A DNA stretch of 64,000 bases, taken from contig NZ_JAQFVF010000005.1 in the NCBI RefSeq assembly GCF_027789125.1, positions 62,001-126,000 of the forward strand. The letters are read 5' to 3'. The notes under the pieces were generated by a model. That model saw only the letters and a program-made list of their open reading frames with translations. It ran no database searches and had not been told where the DNA came from. The first letter of the stretch is position 1, and the number at the start of each line of letters is the position of its first letter. Both the position numbers and the translations under genes were made by a program. Below are positions 53,064 through 62,079 of the stretch, one piece after another. This stretch comes from Paenibacillus aestuarii (GTDB lineage: Bacteria; Bacillota; Bacilli; Paenibacillales; NBRC-103111).

Positions 53064-54893
53064 ATGTGTGGCATTGTAGGGTATATTGGACAACGGGACG
53101 TACAGCCGATTCTGCTGAACGGATTAAGCAAGCTGGAGTACAGAGGGTATGACTCCGCGGGGATCGCGGTACTGGTGCAGGATCAGGTCAAGATCAGCAA
53201 GGCGGAAGGACGCCTGGCCAATTTAACGGATCAGCTGGACAAGCAGCCGTTGAAGGGATCGGTTGGAATCGGGCATACGCGCTGGGCTACTCACGGCCGA
53301 CCGTCGGATGTAAACTCCCACCCACATACGGATATGTCGGGTAAATTCACTGTCGTGCATAACGGCATCGTGGAAAACTACATGGAGTTGAAGCAAGAGC
53401 TGGAGCAAAAAGGAGTCACCTTTGCTTCCGAGACCGACACCGAGGTGATCGCTCACTTGCTTGCCGAGCATTACGAAGGCGATATCTTCACAGCCATGCA
53501 TGCGGTCATTCAGAGATTGCAAGGGGCTTATTCACTTGGTGTCATGACGGAGTATGAGCCGGATAAGCTTATCGCGGTCAGACAATCGAGTCCGCTTGTG
53601 ATTGGTGCGGGTCAGGGAGAATACTTCATTGCTTCGGACATCTCCGCTCTTATTGAGCATACCCGTGAGGTATATATTTTGGAGGATGGCGATTTGGCCG
53701 TCATTACACAGGAGGGTATTTCCATCACGAAGGTCGAGACAGGGAAGCCGGCGGCATGTAAGCTGCTGCATATCGATTGGAGCGCGGATCAGGTGGAGAA
53801 GGGACCTTACGAGCACTTCATGCTGAAGGAAATTCACGAACAGCCTTTAACGCTGCGCAATACGATGCTCGGACGCATCAACGACCAGGACGAAGTGTGT
53901 TTCCCTGAATTGGCAAACGCAGCTGGCGTCTTCCAACATGTGGATAAAATCTTTATCGTGGCTTGCGGCACCGCCTATCATGCCGGACTTGTCGGCAGTA
54001 CGGTTCTTGAGAAGCTAACGCGGATCCCGGTGCAATGTGATATCGCATCGGAATTCAGATATCGGGACCCGATCATCACAGATCGAACGCTGGTCATCGT
54101 CGTGAGCCAATCTGGGGAAACGGCGGATACGCTCGCTGCCCTGCAAGAGAGCAAAAGGCAAGGCGCTAAAGTATTAGCCATTACGAATGTGCCGACCAGT
54201 TCAATTGCCCGAGATGCGGACTATGTCATCGCAACGAAGGCCGGTCCGGAAATTGCAGTGGCATCGACGAAAGCTTATACCGCTCAGCTGCTCGCTTTCT
54301 ATTTGTTTAGCATTTACTTGACCCAGGAAAGACAAACGCTGTCTACCGTGCTTCATACGGAGCTGGTCAAAGGCTTGAAGTCACTTCCCGTTCAGGTGGA
54401 GAAGGTGCTGGAAAACGCCAAAGAAGTGAAGCTGTATGCGGAATCGATCAAAGATGCGGATAGCCTATTCTTTATCGGTAGGGGCTTGGACTACGCCGTT
54501 GCACTTGAGGGCTCTCTCAAATTGAAGGAAATCTCTTATATCCACTCGGAGGCTTATGCAGCCGGAGAGCTAAAGCACGGCACATTGGCACTGATCGAGA
54601 AGGATACGCCTGTGATTGCGTTGGCTACACATATGGATCTGTACGAAAAAACAGTTAGCAATATTAAAGAAGTCAAGGCCCGCGGAGCGCATGTCATGGG
54701 GATTACGGTGGAAGGCAATGTGGGGCTGTTGAATAGCGTCGATGAAATCTGCTTCATCCCGCCGTCCCTCCAGCTTTTGGCGCCGATATTGGCCGTCGTG
54801 CCGCTTCAGTTAATCTCCTATTACGCCTCCCTGGCTCTGGAGAACGATATTGATAAACCGCGCAACTTGGCCAAAAGCGTGACGGTTGAATAA
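53064..54893 (+). CDS. glmS: Glutamine-fructose-6-phosphate aminotransferase
   Basis: 609 residues, full length. The N-terminal glutaminase begins 'MCGIVGYIGQRDVQ' with the catalytic Cys as residue 2. Two SIS domains follow ('ACGTAYHAGLVGSTVLEKL', 'VSQSGETADTLAALQESK', 'GRGLDYAVALEGSLKLKEI'), ending 'KPRNLAKSVTVE'. It makes GlcN-6-P. Most Bacillota have a housekeeping glmS elsewhere with a ribozyme leader; here there is only a 32-bp spacer and no ribozyme, so this copy is probably dedicated to the polysaccharide operon (inference). Confidence 0.95.
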   Translation: MCGIVGYIGQRDVQPILLNGLSKLEYRGYDSAGIAVLVQDQVKISKAEGRLANLTDQLDKQPLKGSVGIGHTRWATHGRPSDVNSHPHTDMSGKFTVVHNGIVENYMELKQELEQKGVTFASETDTEVIAHLLAEHYEGDIFTAMHAVIQRLQGAYSLGVMTEYEPDKLIAVRQSSPLVIGAGQGEYFIASDISALIEHTREVYILEDGDLAVITQEGISITKVETGKPAACKLLHIDWSADQVEKGPYEHFMLKEIHEQPLTLRNTMLGRINDQDEVCFPELANAAGVFQHVDKIFIVACGTAYHAGLVGSTVLEKLTRIPVQCDIASEFRYRDPIITDRTLVIVVSQSGETADTLAALQESKRQGAKVLAITNVPTSSIARDADYVIATKAGPEIAVASTKAYTAQLLAFYLFSIYLTQERQTLSTVLHTELVKGLKSLPVQVEKVLENAKEVKLYAESIKDADSLFFIGRGLDYAVALEGSLKLKEISYIHSEAYAAGELKHGTLALIEKDTPVIALATHMDLYEKTVSNIKEVKARGAHVMGITVEGNVGLLNSVDEICFIPPSLQLLAPILAVVPLQLISYYASLALENDIDKPRNLAKSVTVE

Positions 54894-54908
54894 CTATTCG
54901 GAGGGGAG

Positions 54909-55682
54909 TTGAACCACCACATGGAAGCATTCGCTATTCTGTTAGCTGCAGGGAAAGGCACACGGATGAAGTCGGAGCTGCCCAAAGTGCTTCATCCCGT
55001 CGGAGGCGTACCGATGATCGGCCGTTTAGTGGGCAAGCTGGAAGCGATGCCTATCACTCGGATTTTGGCAGTGATCGGGCATCGGGGAGAGCTGGTGAAG
55101 AAGTGCTTGGGAACGCGGGTTACCTACGTCCAGCAGGAAAATCAGCTTGGAACGGCTCACGCCGTTCAGCAGACTGAGCGTCTGCTCAGTAACCGCAGCG
55201 GATCGACCTTGGTGCTTACGGGCGATACGCCTCTCATTAGGCAATCCACCATCGAACGGCTGCTGGCGGCGCAGCGGGCAAACACAAGCGCTGGTGTAGT
55301 GTTGACCGCGATCGTTCAGGATCCAACCGGCTATGGAAGAATTATCCGGGATTCTGCAAGCGGCGAAGTTGTCGACATCATTGAAGAGAAGGACGCGACG
55401 CCTGAGCAGAAACGGATAAATGAAATTAACACGGGGATTTTCTGTTTCGATAATGAAAGCTTGTTTCAAGCGCTCCCTGGCATTACCAATGATAATGCAC
55501 AGCAGGAGTACTACTTGACCGATATCGTGAAGGTGATGCGACAGACCGGTATTTCCGGTTGTCAGAAGCGATTTGAGGCGATGATCCTCGATAATCCGAC
55601 AGAGGTGATGGGGATTAACACCCCGGAACAATTGGAGGAGGCGAATCGGGCCTTTTATGAACACATGGGGATTTTTGCCTAA
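54909..55682 (+). CDS. GlmU-like uridylyltransferase domain protein
   Basis: About 257 residues: only the N-terminal pyrophosphorylase half of GlmU. 'LLAAGKGTRMKSELPKVLHP' is the nucleotide-binding loop, and 'EIVDIIEEKDATPEQ'-like ('VVDIIEEKDATPEQKRINEI') and 'NTGIFCFDNE' complete the family. The left-handed beta-helix acetyltransferase domain is missing, so acetylation of GlcN-1-P must come from a full GlmU elsewhere. It makes UDP-GlcNAc from GlcNAc-1-P and UTP. TTG 54909 follows GGAGG closely; ATG 54921 is the alternative start. Confidence 0.88.
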   Translation: MNHHMEAFAILLAAGKGTRMKSELPKVLHPVGGVPMIGRLVGKLEAMPITRILAVIGHRGELVKKCLGTRVTYVQQENQLGTAHAVQQTERLLSNRSGSTLVLTGDTPLIRQSTIERLLAAQRANTSAGVVLTAIVQDPTGYGRIIRDSASGEVVDIIEEKDATPEQKRINEINTGIFCFDNESLFQALPGITNDNAQQEYYLTDIVKVMRQTGISGCQKRFEAMILDNPTEVMGINTPEQLEEANRAFYEHMGIFA

Positions 55683-55706
55683 CAATCGGTAGGGAGGAGA
55701 ATTGAT

Positions 55707-57065
55707 ATGGGAACTATTTTCGGTACAGATGGAGTCAGAGGGGTTGCCAACCGCGAGTTAACGCCAGAGCTAGCCTTTGAACTAGGGCTTATTGTTGGTT
55801 ACATGCTGTCGCGCACATGTGTTGGTTATCGGCCCACCGTCGTCATCGGGCGGGATCCCCGTATCTCCGGGCTCATGCTAGAAGCAGCTTTGACTGCTGG
55901 GTTGTTATCCGCCGGGACGGATGCCGTAAAGCTGGGCGTCCTACCGACGCCGGGTGTGGCTTATATCACACGGCATTGGGGGATGGTTGCAGGGGTGATG
56001 ATCTCCGCATCTCATAATCCGGTGGAGGACAACGGGATTAAATTTTTTGGCAGGGACGGTTTCAAAATGCCGGATGCGTGGGAAGCGGAAGTAGAGAGCC
56101 GCCTACAGGGTGACGAGCATCGGATTTCCCGCCCAACAGGAGCGGGTATTGGCACCATGCGTGATAATTCGCAGGGCGCACTGGACTATGTGAGCTATTT
56201 GAAGTCAACGGCTGCGGTACCGCTGGCAGGCTGCAGAATCGTGCTCGATTGCGCGAACGGAGCGGCTTCCTTGCTAGCTCCGCGGTTGTTCGCCGAATTG
56301 GGTGCGGAGACGGTTCTATTGAATCATCAGCCAGACGGTTTAAATATTAATCAGGATTGCGGCTCAACGCATCCGGAGCCTCTGCGTAAGGCTGTGCTGG
56401 AACATCGAGCCCATGCGGGACTTGCATTCGACGGTGATGCAGACCGGCTGATTGCGGTTGATGAGCGGGGCGAGATTTTGGACGGGGATCAAATCCTCTA
56501 TATCCTTGCCGCTCGTCTGGCCAAGCAGGGACGGCTGAGTCAAAACACCGTCGTTTCTACCGTCATGAGCAACCTTGGCTTTCATCAAGCGCTGCAAACC
56601 ATCGGTCTCGAAGGGTTAAAAAGCAAGGTCGGAGACCGGCATGTCATGGAAGCGATGCGAAGCGGCGGGTACAACTTGGGCGGTGAGTCTTCCGGACATA
56701 TCATTTTACTGGATTATTCGACTACAGGAGATGGTCTGTTATCGGCCGTTCAGCTGCTGCAAGTCATGCTTCAAGAAGGGAAGCCTCTGTCGGAGCTTGT
56801 GTCCCCTGTCGTAAAATACCCTCAGCTGGTGGTTAATGTACGAGTGATCCATAAATACAAGCTGGAAGGCAATCGGCGGATCGATGCCGTAATTCGTCGG
56901 GTGGAAAGGGAGATGGCCGGTCGCGGCCGTGTATTGGTGCGGCCTTCGGGCACGGAGGCACTGGTGCGTGTGATGGCGGAAGGACCGGATGAAAGGGAGT
57001 TGTCCGGTTATATTGAAGGCATTGTAGAGGTGGTAAAGGAAGAGCTTGAATATAGCATGGTTTAA
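55707..57065 (+). CDS. glmM: Phosphoglucosamine mutase
   Basis: 452 residues, full length. 'MGTIFGTDGVRGVANRELTP' start, active-site serine Ser102 in 'MISASHNPVEDNGIKFFG', metal loop 'LAFDGDADRLIAVDE', sugar-binding 'GGESSGHIILL' and phosphate-binding 'VRPSGTEALVRVMAE'. It converts GlcN-6-P to GlcN-1-P between GlmS and the GlmU step. GGGAGGAG precedes the ATG. Like glmS here, it is likely a second copy for polysaccharide precursor supply. Confidence 0.94.
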   Translation: MGTIFGTDGVRGVANRELTPELAFELGLIVGYMLSRTCVGYRPTVVIGRDPRISGLMLEAALTAGLLSAGTDAVKLGVLPTPGVAYITRHWGMVAGVMISASHNPVEDNGIKFFGRDGFKMPDAWEAEVESRLQGDEHRISRPTGAGIGTMRDNSQGALDYVSYLKSTAAVPLAGCRIVLDCANGAASLLAPRLFAELGAETVLLNHQPDGLNINQDCGSTHPEPLRKAVLEHRAHAGLAFDGDADRLIAVDERGEILDGDQILYILAARLAKQGRLSQNTVVSTVMSNLGFHQALQTIGLEGLKSKVGDRHVMEAMRSGGYNLGGESSGHIILLDYSTTGDGLLSAVQLLQVMLQEGKPLSELVSPVVKYPQLVVNVRVIHKYKLEGNRRIDAVIRRVEREMAGRGRVLVRPSGTEALVRVMAEGPDERELSGYIEGIVEVVKEELEYSMV

Positions 57066-57078
57066 TCCGATAGTCCCT

Positions 57079-58329
57079 ATGAAAAAGACGATTGTATGCT
57101 TGATCCTTGTACAAATTTTAATAAGTGTTCCTTTGTTTCTCCCGGCATACTCTCTTATCGCTGAGCTTGGGGTGGAGGTTAACGGGGAGAAGATAGTCTT
57201 TACGGATGCCCAGCCATACATCGATGAACAGACGGGGAGTACAATGGTGCCGGCAAGAGAAATCGCCGAAAAACTGGGTGCCGAAGTGGAATGGAGTCGT
57301 TCCCTGGAACAGGTAACCTTTCGCAGTCAGCACGCTACATCATTATTAACCATTGGTCAGAAAGTTGCTTCAGTTGACGGCAAGCAGGTGGAATTAGACA
57401 CTCCGGCTGTCCTCAAAAATGACCGAACCATGGTTCCGCTGAGAGCTGTCAGTGAGAGCCTCGGGGCCGATGTCGATTGGGTGGGAGAACGGAATTTGGT
57501 ACTGATCACTTCGGCGGACAAAGCACAAAAGTCCACTTGGGTCTGGGACAGCAAGCTGATTGAGACGGATGGTGACCGCATCCTCCAGTTTGCGGCGGAC
57601 CAAAAACTGACTTCCATTTATCTGCGCTATGAAACGTATCCGGGTCAGGACGTTTACCGGAATTTCATCCGCAGAGCTAATGAGCAGGGCATCACGGTTG
57701 AGGCGCTGGCCGGTAAATCGGATTGGATATATGAGCAAAATCATATCTATATCCAGCAATGGATTGCAGCGGTTACGCAATATAACGCTTCGGCAGATGC
57801 TCTAGAACGCTTCCAAGGCTTCCATTTTGACATTGAACCCTACACATTGGACATGTGGAAGATTAATCAGACCTGGGTCCTCGAACGGTGGATGGATACG
57901 ATCAGATTCATTGAATCGGAAGTGAAAAGCTCTGATCGCAGCATGACGATGGCCTTCGATATTCCCTTTTGGATCAACAGCTGTACCGTTCCGGGATCCA
58001 GCTACTCCTTTAGCGCTTGGCTGCTGGAGAAGGCGGATCGTGTCGTCATTATGGCTTATCGTAATACGGCACTCGGCAGCAACGGCATCATTGCCAGATC
58101 CAAGTCGATCATTTTAGAAGCAGCTACGCTGAAGAAACAGGCGGTCATTGCAGTGGATACGATGCCCAGTACGGAAGCTGATTATACGACCTTTTATAAG
58201 TCGAATTCCTTGCTTATGGAGTCGGAATTGAAACAGGTCAAGGAAAGCCTCTCCCTTTATCCGAGCTATGTCGGCATCGCTGTCCATGATTACGTGAGAT
58301 GGATCGAACTATTGAACGCTAATCGTTGA
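57079..58329 (+). CDS. Secreted stalk-domain protein with glycosidase-like C-terminal domain
   Basis: About 416 residues; ATG 57079 gives a standard signal peptide ('KKTIVCLILVQILISVPLFL'). The region up to about 140 carries copper-amine-oxidase-N-like stalk repeats ('MVPAREIAEKLGAEVEWSRS', 'MVPLRAVSESLGADVDWVGE'). The C-terminal 270 residues look like a TIM-barrel fold ('FHFDIEPYTLDMWK', 'MTMAFDIPFWINSCTVPG', 'VVIMAYRNTALGSNG'), with 'DIEP' reminiscent of chitinase-like D-x-x-E patterns. It probably acts on the polysaccharide or cell wall outside the cell; reaction not assigned. It follows glmM by 14 bp. Confidence 0.72.
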   Translation: MKKTIVCLILVQILISVPLFLPAYSLIAELGVEVNGEKIVFTDAQPYIDEQTGSTMVPAREIAEKLGAEVEWSRSLEQVTFRSQHATSLLTIGQKVASVDGKQVELDTPAVLKNDRTMVPLRAVSESLGADVDWVGERNLVLITSADKAQKSTWVWDSKLIETDGDRILQFAADQKLTSIYLRYETYPGQDVYRNFIRRANEQGITVEALAGKSDWIYEQNHIYIQQWIAAVTQYNASADALERFQGFHFDIEPYTLDMWKINQTWVLERWMDTIRFIESEVKSSDRSMTMAFDIPFWINSCTVPGSSYSFSAWLLEKADRVVIMAYRNTALGSNGIIARSKSIILEAATLKKQAVIAVDTMPSTEADYTTFYKSNSLLMESELKQVKESLSLYPSYVGIAVHDYVRWIELLNANR

Positions 58330-58364
58330 ACGGGTTCGATGAACAAGAAGGAGGAGGATGCAAA

Positions 58365-59237
58365 ATGAAAATGACAGGTTTGGTGATCTCTCTGGTGGCT
58401 GGTGCGGCGCTTGGTGTCTCAGGAATGGCCTTCGCAGGCGGCAATGAGACGCCCGGCACCTTTCAGGAATCGTCTTTACCGGGAGGAGGCCTTGAGGTCC
58501 CTCATAATGACCGGATTCATCTTTCTACCGATAAGCAGTGGGTCTCCTCGGAAGGTCACTTGTCGGATCTCATTCGGCTGCAGTGGACGAAAGACCGAGC
58601 GAAGCCGGCCATCGCTTGGCTGGATGAGAATGGGAAGGACAAGGCGGCTATCATCGCTCATGCCAAAGCGAATAACCCGGAGCAGCACGATCATAATCAT
58701 ATGTCGTTCGAAACGACGATGGCACCTGACGGCAAAGACGCCAATGAGCTGTTTACGCGTCTGGAAATTCCGTTCGACCAGGATGTGGCCGAAATTCGCA
58801 CGCATTCCTCTAATTTCAATGTGATGGACGGAATTTTACGGATTGCCGGAACCGGTGGCGTCAACCGTGATCTGACTTGGGCCAAATCGGATGATGGGAA
58901 TGTGACTACGTCGCGCTGGGCGATGCGTGCAGATACCTCCGAGGAAACCGGAGGAAATGCCGGCTCCAATCTGCAAATTATCCGTTATTCGGATGACGGT
59001 AAAGCACTGGACAATCCGTTCACTATTAACCGCAGCAGCGGCAATATCGGTATTGGAAACTCGGACGCCAAGACCAAGCTGGACGTTAGTGATGACAGCA
59101 TTCGCATCAGAAAATCAATGACGCCGGCCTCGTCTACTGCCCCCGGAGAAGTAGGGGAGATGGCATGGGATGACGGGTATGTATATGTTTGTGTGGCACC
59201 TAATACATGGAAAAGGACGGCACTATCGTCGTGGTGA
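58365..59237 (+). CDS. Secreted protein with phage-tail/hyaluronidase-like C-terminal region
   Basis: About 290 residues; ATG 58365 is set by GGAGGAGG, giving signal peptide 'GLVISLVAGAALGVSGMAFA'. The C-terminal 90 residues ('NPFTINRSSGNIGIGNSDAK' and 'GEVGEMAWDDGYVYVCVAPN', then 'WKRTALSSW') match the trimeric tail-fibre/collar-like repeats seen at the ends of phage tail proteins and hyaluronate lyases. The middle ('HDHNHMSFETTMAPDGKDAN') contains a His cluster. Possibly a secreted polymer-binding or cleaving protein, last gene of the operon. Confidence 0.65.
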   Translation: MKMTGLVISLVAGAALGVSGMAFAGGNETPGTFQESSLPGGGLEVPHNDRIHLSTDKQWVSSEGHLSDLIRLQWTKDRAKPAIAWLDENGKDKAAIIAHAKANNPEQHDHNHMSFETTMAPDGKDANELFTRLEIPFDQDVAEIRTHSSNFNVMDGILRIAGTGGVNRDLTWAKSDDGNVTTSRWAMRADTSEETGGNAGSNLQIIRYSDDGKALDNPFTINRSSGNIGIGNSDAKTKLDVSDDSIRIRKSMTPASSTAPGEVGEMAWDDGYVYVCVAPNTWKRTALSSW

Positions 59238-59290
59238 GAAGCATCTAATCTCAGCGACTCACTTTTCATTCATATTTGTTCAGCAGGTAA

Positions 59291-59319
59291 AGCCCTCTAT
59301 TTGATAGAGGGCTTTTTTT
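59291..59319 (+). terminator. Terminator of the polysaccharide operon
   Basis: AGCCCTCTAT (59291-59300) pairs with ATAGAGGGCT (59304-59313), followed by TTTTTT. Confidence 0.9.
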
Positions 59320-59521
59320 AAGAGATGAGCGAAAAATGCCTTGTATGGCGCGGGGGCTGACGGCAATCAACACGCTTCCAAAGCGGCTTTATATCACCTT
59401 TCTTAAAGGTTGTTATGTGATTTCTATGATGGAAAATAAATAATACAACTTCGAGTACCCCCTTAAAATGGAAAAGTTTTCAGAAATCTATGAGAGGATC
59501 ATAGAAAGGTGTGAACCGCCT

Positions 59522-60223
59522 GTGCCTTGGAAAGTGTTGATTGCGGATGATGATCCGAATGTGAGAGAGATCATCCGGCTCTATTTCCGTCAGCAGCTTA
59601 TTGAATTAATCGAAGCCCCTGACGGCGTCTCGGCCCTGACCATGTTAGCGGAAGTTAAGCCTGATATCGTGATACTAGATGTGATGATGCCTGGCCTCGA
59701 CGGTTATGAAACGTGCCGGGAGATTACCAAGCGTTATGATGTGCCGGTCATTATGCTGACGGCGAAGAACGATGAGTTTGATCGGGTGCTGGGCCTTGAG
59801 CTGGGCGCCGACGATTATATGACCAAGCCCTTCAGTCCGAGGGAGCTGGTGGCGCGCATTAAAGCGATTTTTCGCAGAATGCAGAAGGGACATCCGATTA
59901 TTGAGGTGGATGCACCTGTCCAATACGAGTTTGATAATTTAGTCATACATGTGGCCCGCCGAGAGGTGCTCGCGGGGAATATGAAAATTGATATGCGCCC
60001 CAAGGAGTTTGAACTCCTCGCTTTTTTTGCGAAATCTCCGGGCAGCGTATTTACGAGAGAACAGCTGCTGGAGCAGGTGTGGGGATATGATTTTTTAGGC
60101 GATATGAGAACGGTGGACGTTCATATTAAAAAACTTCGTGAAAGGTTAAGCCCGTGTCATCATGTTTGCATTCATACGGTCTGGGGAGTGGGCTATAAAT
60201 TTGAGGTAGCAGCATGTACCTGA
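59522..60223 (+). CDS. OmpR-family response regulator
   Basis: About 233 residues from GTG 59522, where AAAGG is at 59505-59509. A longer frame starts at ATG 59468 but lacks a ribosome site and adds an unusual N-terminus. The receiver domain has 'VLIADDDPNVREI', phosphoacceptor Asp53 in 'IVILDVMMPGLDG' and 'DYMTKPFSPREL'. The C-terminal winged helix ('RPKEFELLAFFAKSPGSVFT' to 'VHIKKLRERL') is of OmpR/PhoB type. It overlaps the sensor kinase gene by 10 bp, so both are translated together. Position after the polysaccharide operon suggests, but does not prove, control of it. Confidence 0.92.
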   Translation: MPWKVLIADDDPNVREIIRLYFRQQLIELIEAPDGVSALTMLAEVKPDIVILDVMMPGLDGYETCREITKRYDVPVIMLTAKNDEFDRVLGLELGADDYMTKPFSPRELVARIKAIFRRMQKGHPIIEVDAPVQYEFDNLVIHVARREVLAGNMKIDMRPKEFELLAFFAKSPGSVFTREQLLEQVWGYDFLGDMRTVDVHIKKLRERLSPCHHVCIHTVWGVGYKFEVAACT

Positions 60224-61692
60224 ATCCAAATAAAAGCATTCTCCGCAAAATGTTGACTAGCTCCATCGTTACGGTGCTTCTTGGCCTATGTGCGGTGGGG
60301 CTCGTTATTTCGTTGTTTGCTAAGGGTTACATCGTCAACTCCAAAAGTAATGAGATGATCCGGCAAGCCAAGCAGGTTAATCTCGCCATTCAAAATCAGA
60401 CGGATCCGACTGATAGATTTAAGGAGCAGCTGCACTTTTTCGATCAAGCCTTTGATTCGCGTATTTGGATATTTGATTTGAATGGAAACATCGTTACGAC
60501 ATCTTCAAAGGATGAGGTGAACGTAGGCAAGGTCGTCAGCACGGATGTGGTCAACCAAGTCCTGAATGGTGAACCTGTCGTATGGAAACAATCCGAAGCT
60601 TTTAAGGAAGGCATGCTTTCGATTGCCGTTCCTTGGGGAAAAGACAACGACGTATACGGTGGTATTGTCCTGCACGCGCCTCTTAAAGGGATGAATGAGA
60701 CTATCGCTCAGCTTAGAGAAACTATCCTCTGGGTGACCCTCCTTGGTATATTCTTTTCATTTGGTGTATCCTCCTATTTATCCTGGTCCATTACCCGACC
60801 TATCCAACAGATCGACAAGGCGGCAGCCAAGATTGCCGTTGGTGATTACAGTGAGAGAATTCAAATCGTTTCCAAGGATGAGATTGGCGAGCTGGCAACG
60901 ACCATTAATCACATGGTGGAGCAGCTTGCGCGCGTAGATCTGGAAAAGAGACAGCTGAATCAGCTGCGGCATGACTTTTTGGCTAATGTTTCCCATGAGT
61001 TGCGAACGCCACTTACGGCGATGCGGGGTTTTTTGGAGGCGCTTCAGGATGGTTTGATCGAAGAAGGGGCGCGGGAAAAATATTACGACATCATGTATAA
61101 CGAAACCCTTCATATGAACAGGCTGGTCGATGATATTACCGATTTAATGAAGCTGGAAAATAAGGAAATCGATCTCGTGTGGTTGGCGGTCGATGTTCAG
61201 GCGATGCTGTCCAAGCTGAGCTTTAAATTCCAACCGGAAGCAGAACTCCGCGGGACGGTTATTCATTGCTTTGTTGATGAAAATTCGCCACAGGCTCACG
61301 CCGATCCGGATCGACTGGAACAAATTTTGAACAATTTGATTAAAAATGCAGTTAAGTTCACCGAGAACGGGACGATAGAATTGAAGGCAATGGCGGTTCC
61401 GTCGGAAGGGTGTGTCCTCATCACGGTAACCGATACGGGAATCGGTATATCACCGGAGGACCAAGGGCTCATCTGGGAGCGCTTCTTCAAAGTGGAGAGG
61501 GGCAGACCCGTGAAGCATAAAGGCTCATCCGGTTTGGGGCTTGCCATTGTGCGAGAGCTTGTCGAGCTTCACAATGGAAGCATTCGCGTGCGAAGCGAAC
61601 CGGGGATCGGAAGTACCTTTGAGGTCAGAATTCCGCTTTATGATAGCCGTCAGAATGTGCAGCCGCTGGTGAATTTGGCCGATGTCGGATAG
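60214..61692 (+). CDS. Sensor histidine kinase with HAMP domain
   Basis: 492 residues: N-terminal transmembrane helix ('SSIVTVLLGLCAVGLVISLF'), an extracellular sensor of about 130 residues ('AFDSRIWIFDLNGNIVTTSS', 'VPWGKDNDVYGGIVLHAPL'), a second membrane helix, HAMP ('ITRPIQQIDKAAAKIAVGDY'), the H-box 'ANVSHELRTPLTAMRGF' (His261) and an ATPase domain with 'NNLIKNAVKFTENG', 'VTDTGIGISPEDQ' and 'GSSGLGLAIVRELVE'. It forms a two-component pair with the overlapping response regulator. Signal unknown. Confidence 0.93.
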   Translation: MYLNPNKSILRKMLTSSIVTVLLGLCAVGLVISLFAKGYIVNSKSNEMIRQAKQVNLAIQNQTDPTDRFKEQLHFFDQAFDSRIWIFDLNGNIVTTSSKDEVNVGKVVSTDVVNQVLNGEPVVWKQSEAFKEGMLSIAVPWGKDNDVYGGIVLHAPLKGMNETIAQLRETILWVTLLGIFFSFGVSSYLSWSITRPIQQIDKAAAKIAVGDYSERIQIVSKDEIGELATTINHMVEQLARVDLEKRQLNQLRHDFLANVSHELRTPLTAMRGFLEALQDGLIEEGAREKYYDIMYNETLHMNRLVDDITDLMKLENKEIDLVWLAVDVQAMLSKLSFKFQPEAELRGTVIHCFVDENSPQAHADPDRLEQILNNLIKNAVKFTENGTIELKAMAVPSEGCVLITVTDTGIGISPEDQGLIWERFFKVERGRPVKHKGSSGLGLAIVRELVELHNGSIRVRSEPGIGSTFEVRIPLYDSRQNVQPLVNLADVG

Positions 61693-61715
61693 TTTGTATC
61701 GAGCTAACGATAGAA

Positions 61716-61757
61716 AGACCGCAGGGAAAGGAGGACTCCTTTTCTGCGGTTTTCTTC
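61716..61757 (+). terminator. Terminator of the two-component operon
   Basis: ACCGCAG (61718-61724) pairs with CTGCGGT (61744-61750) with additional inner pairing, followed by TTTTCTTCTTT. Confidence 0.8.
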
Positions 61758-62079
61758 TTTCAAGTAACATAAAAGCCGCTTCATCTAATTCCAAAAGCCC
61801 ATACAGAACGGAAAGTTAAATGGTCGAGCTCGTCGAACAGATAAGGGGGATCCTCAAGAACAAGCTAACTTGATCGAGGCAACCTCTTTTCTTTATTATG
61901 CCACAAAGTCACCCCCCTCCAAACCACCGCTATCCCTTTCTCCACCCTAACGTGCCAAAAAGAAAATTATGGATATCCAAACTTTTTTACTTTCTTCCAC
62001 TTTAAATAAAAGTTAGAATCTGTTAGGATATAAAGAAATACGATAGATTTAGTGGGAATTAAAAAGGAGGCACCTTTCC
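61758..62079. other. Intergenic region upstream of cysD
   Basis: The region holds short inverted repeats but no full riboswitch of the S-box type. AAAAGGAGG (62063-62071) sets the cysD start. Promoter not assigned. Confidence 0.5.

Noticed and set aside
61790-61920. S-box (SAM) riboswitch upstream of cysD
   Set aside because: A GAGGCAACCTC motif recalls part of the S-box, but the core and terminator/antiterminator arrangement are absent.
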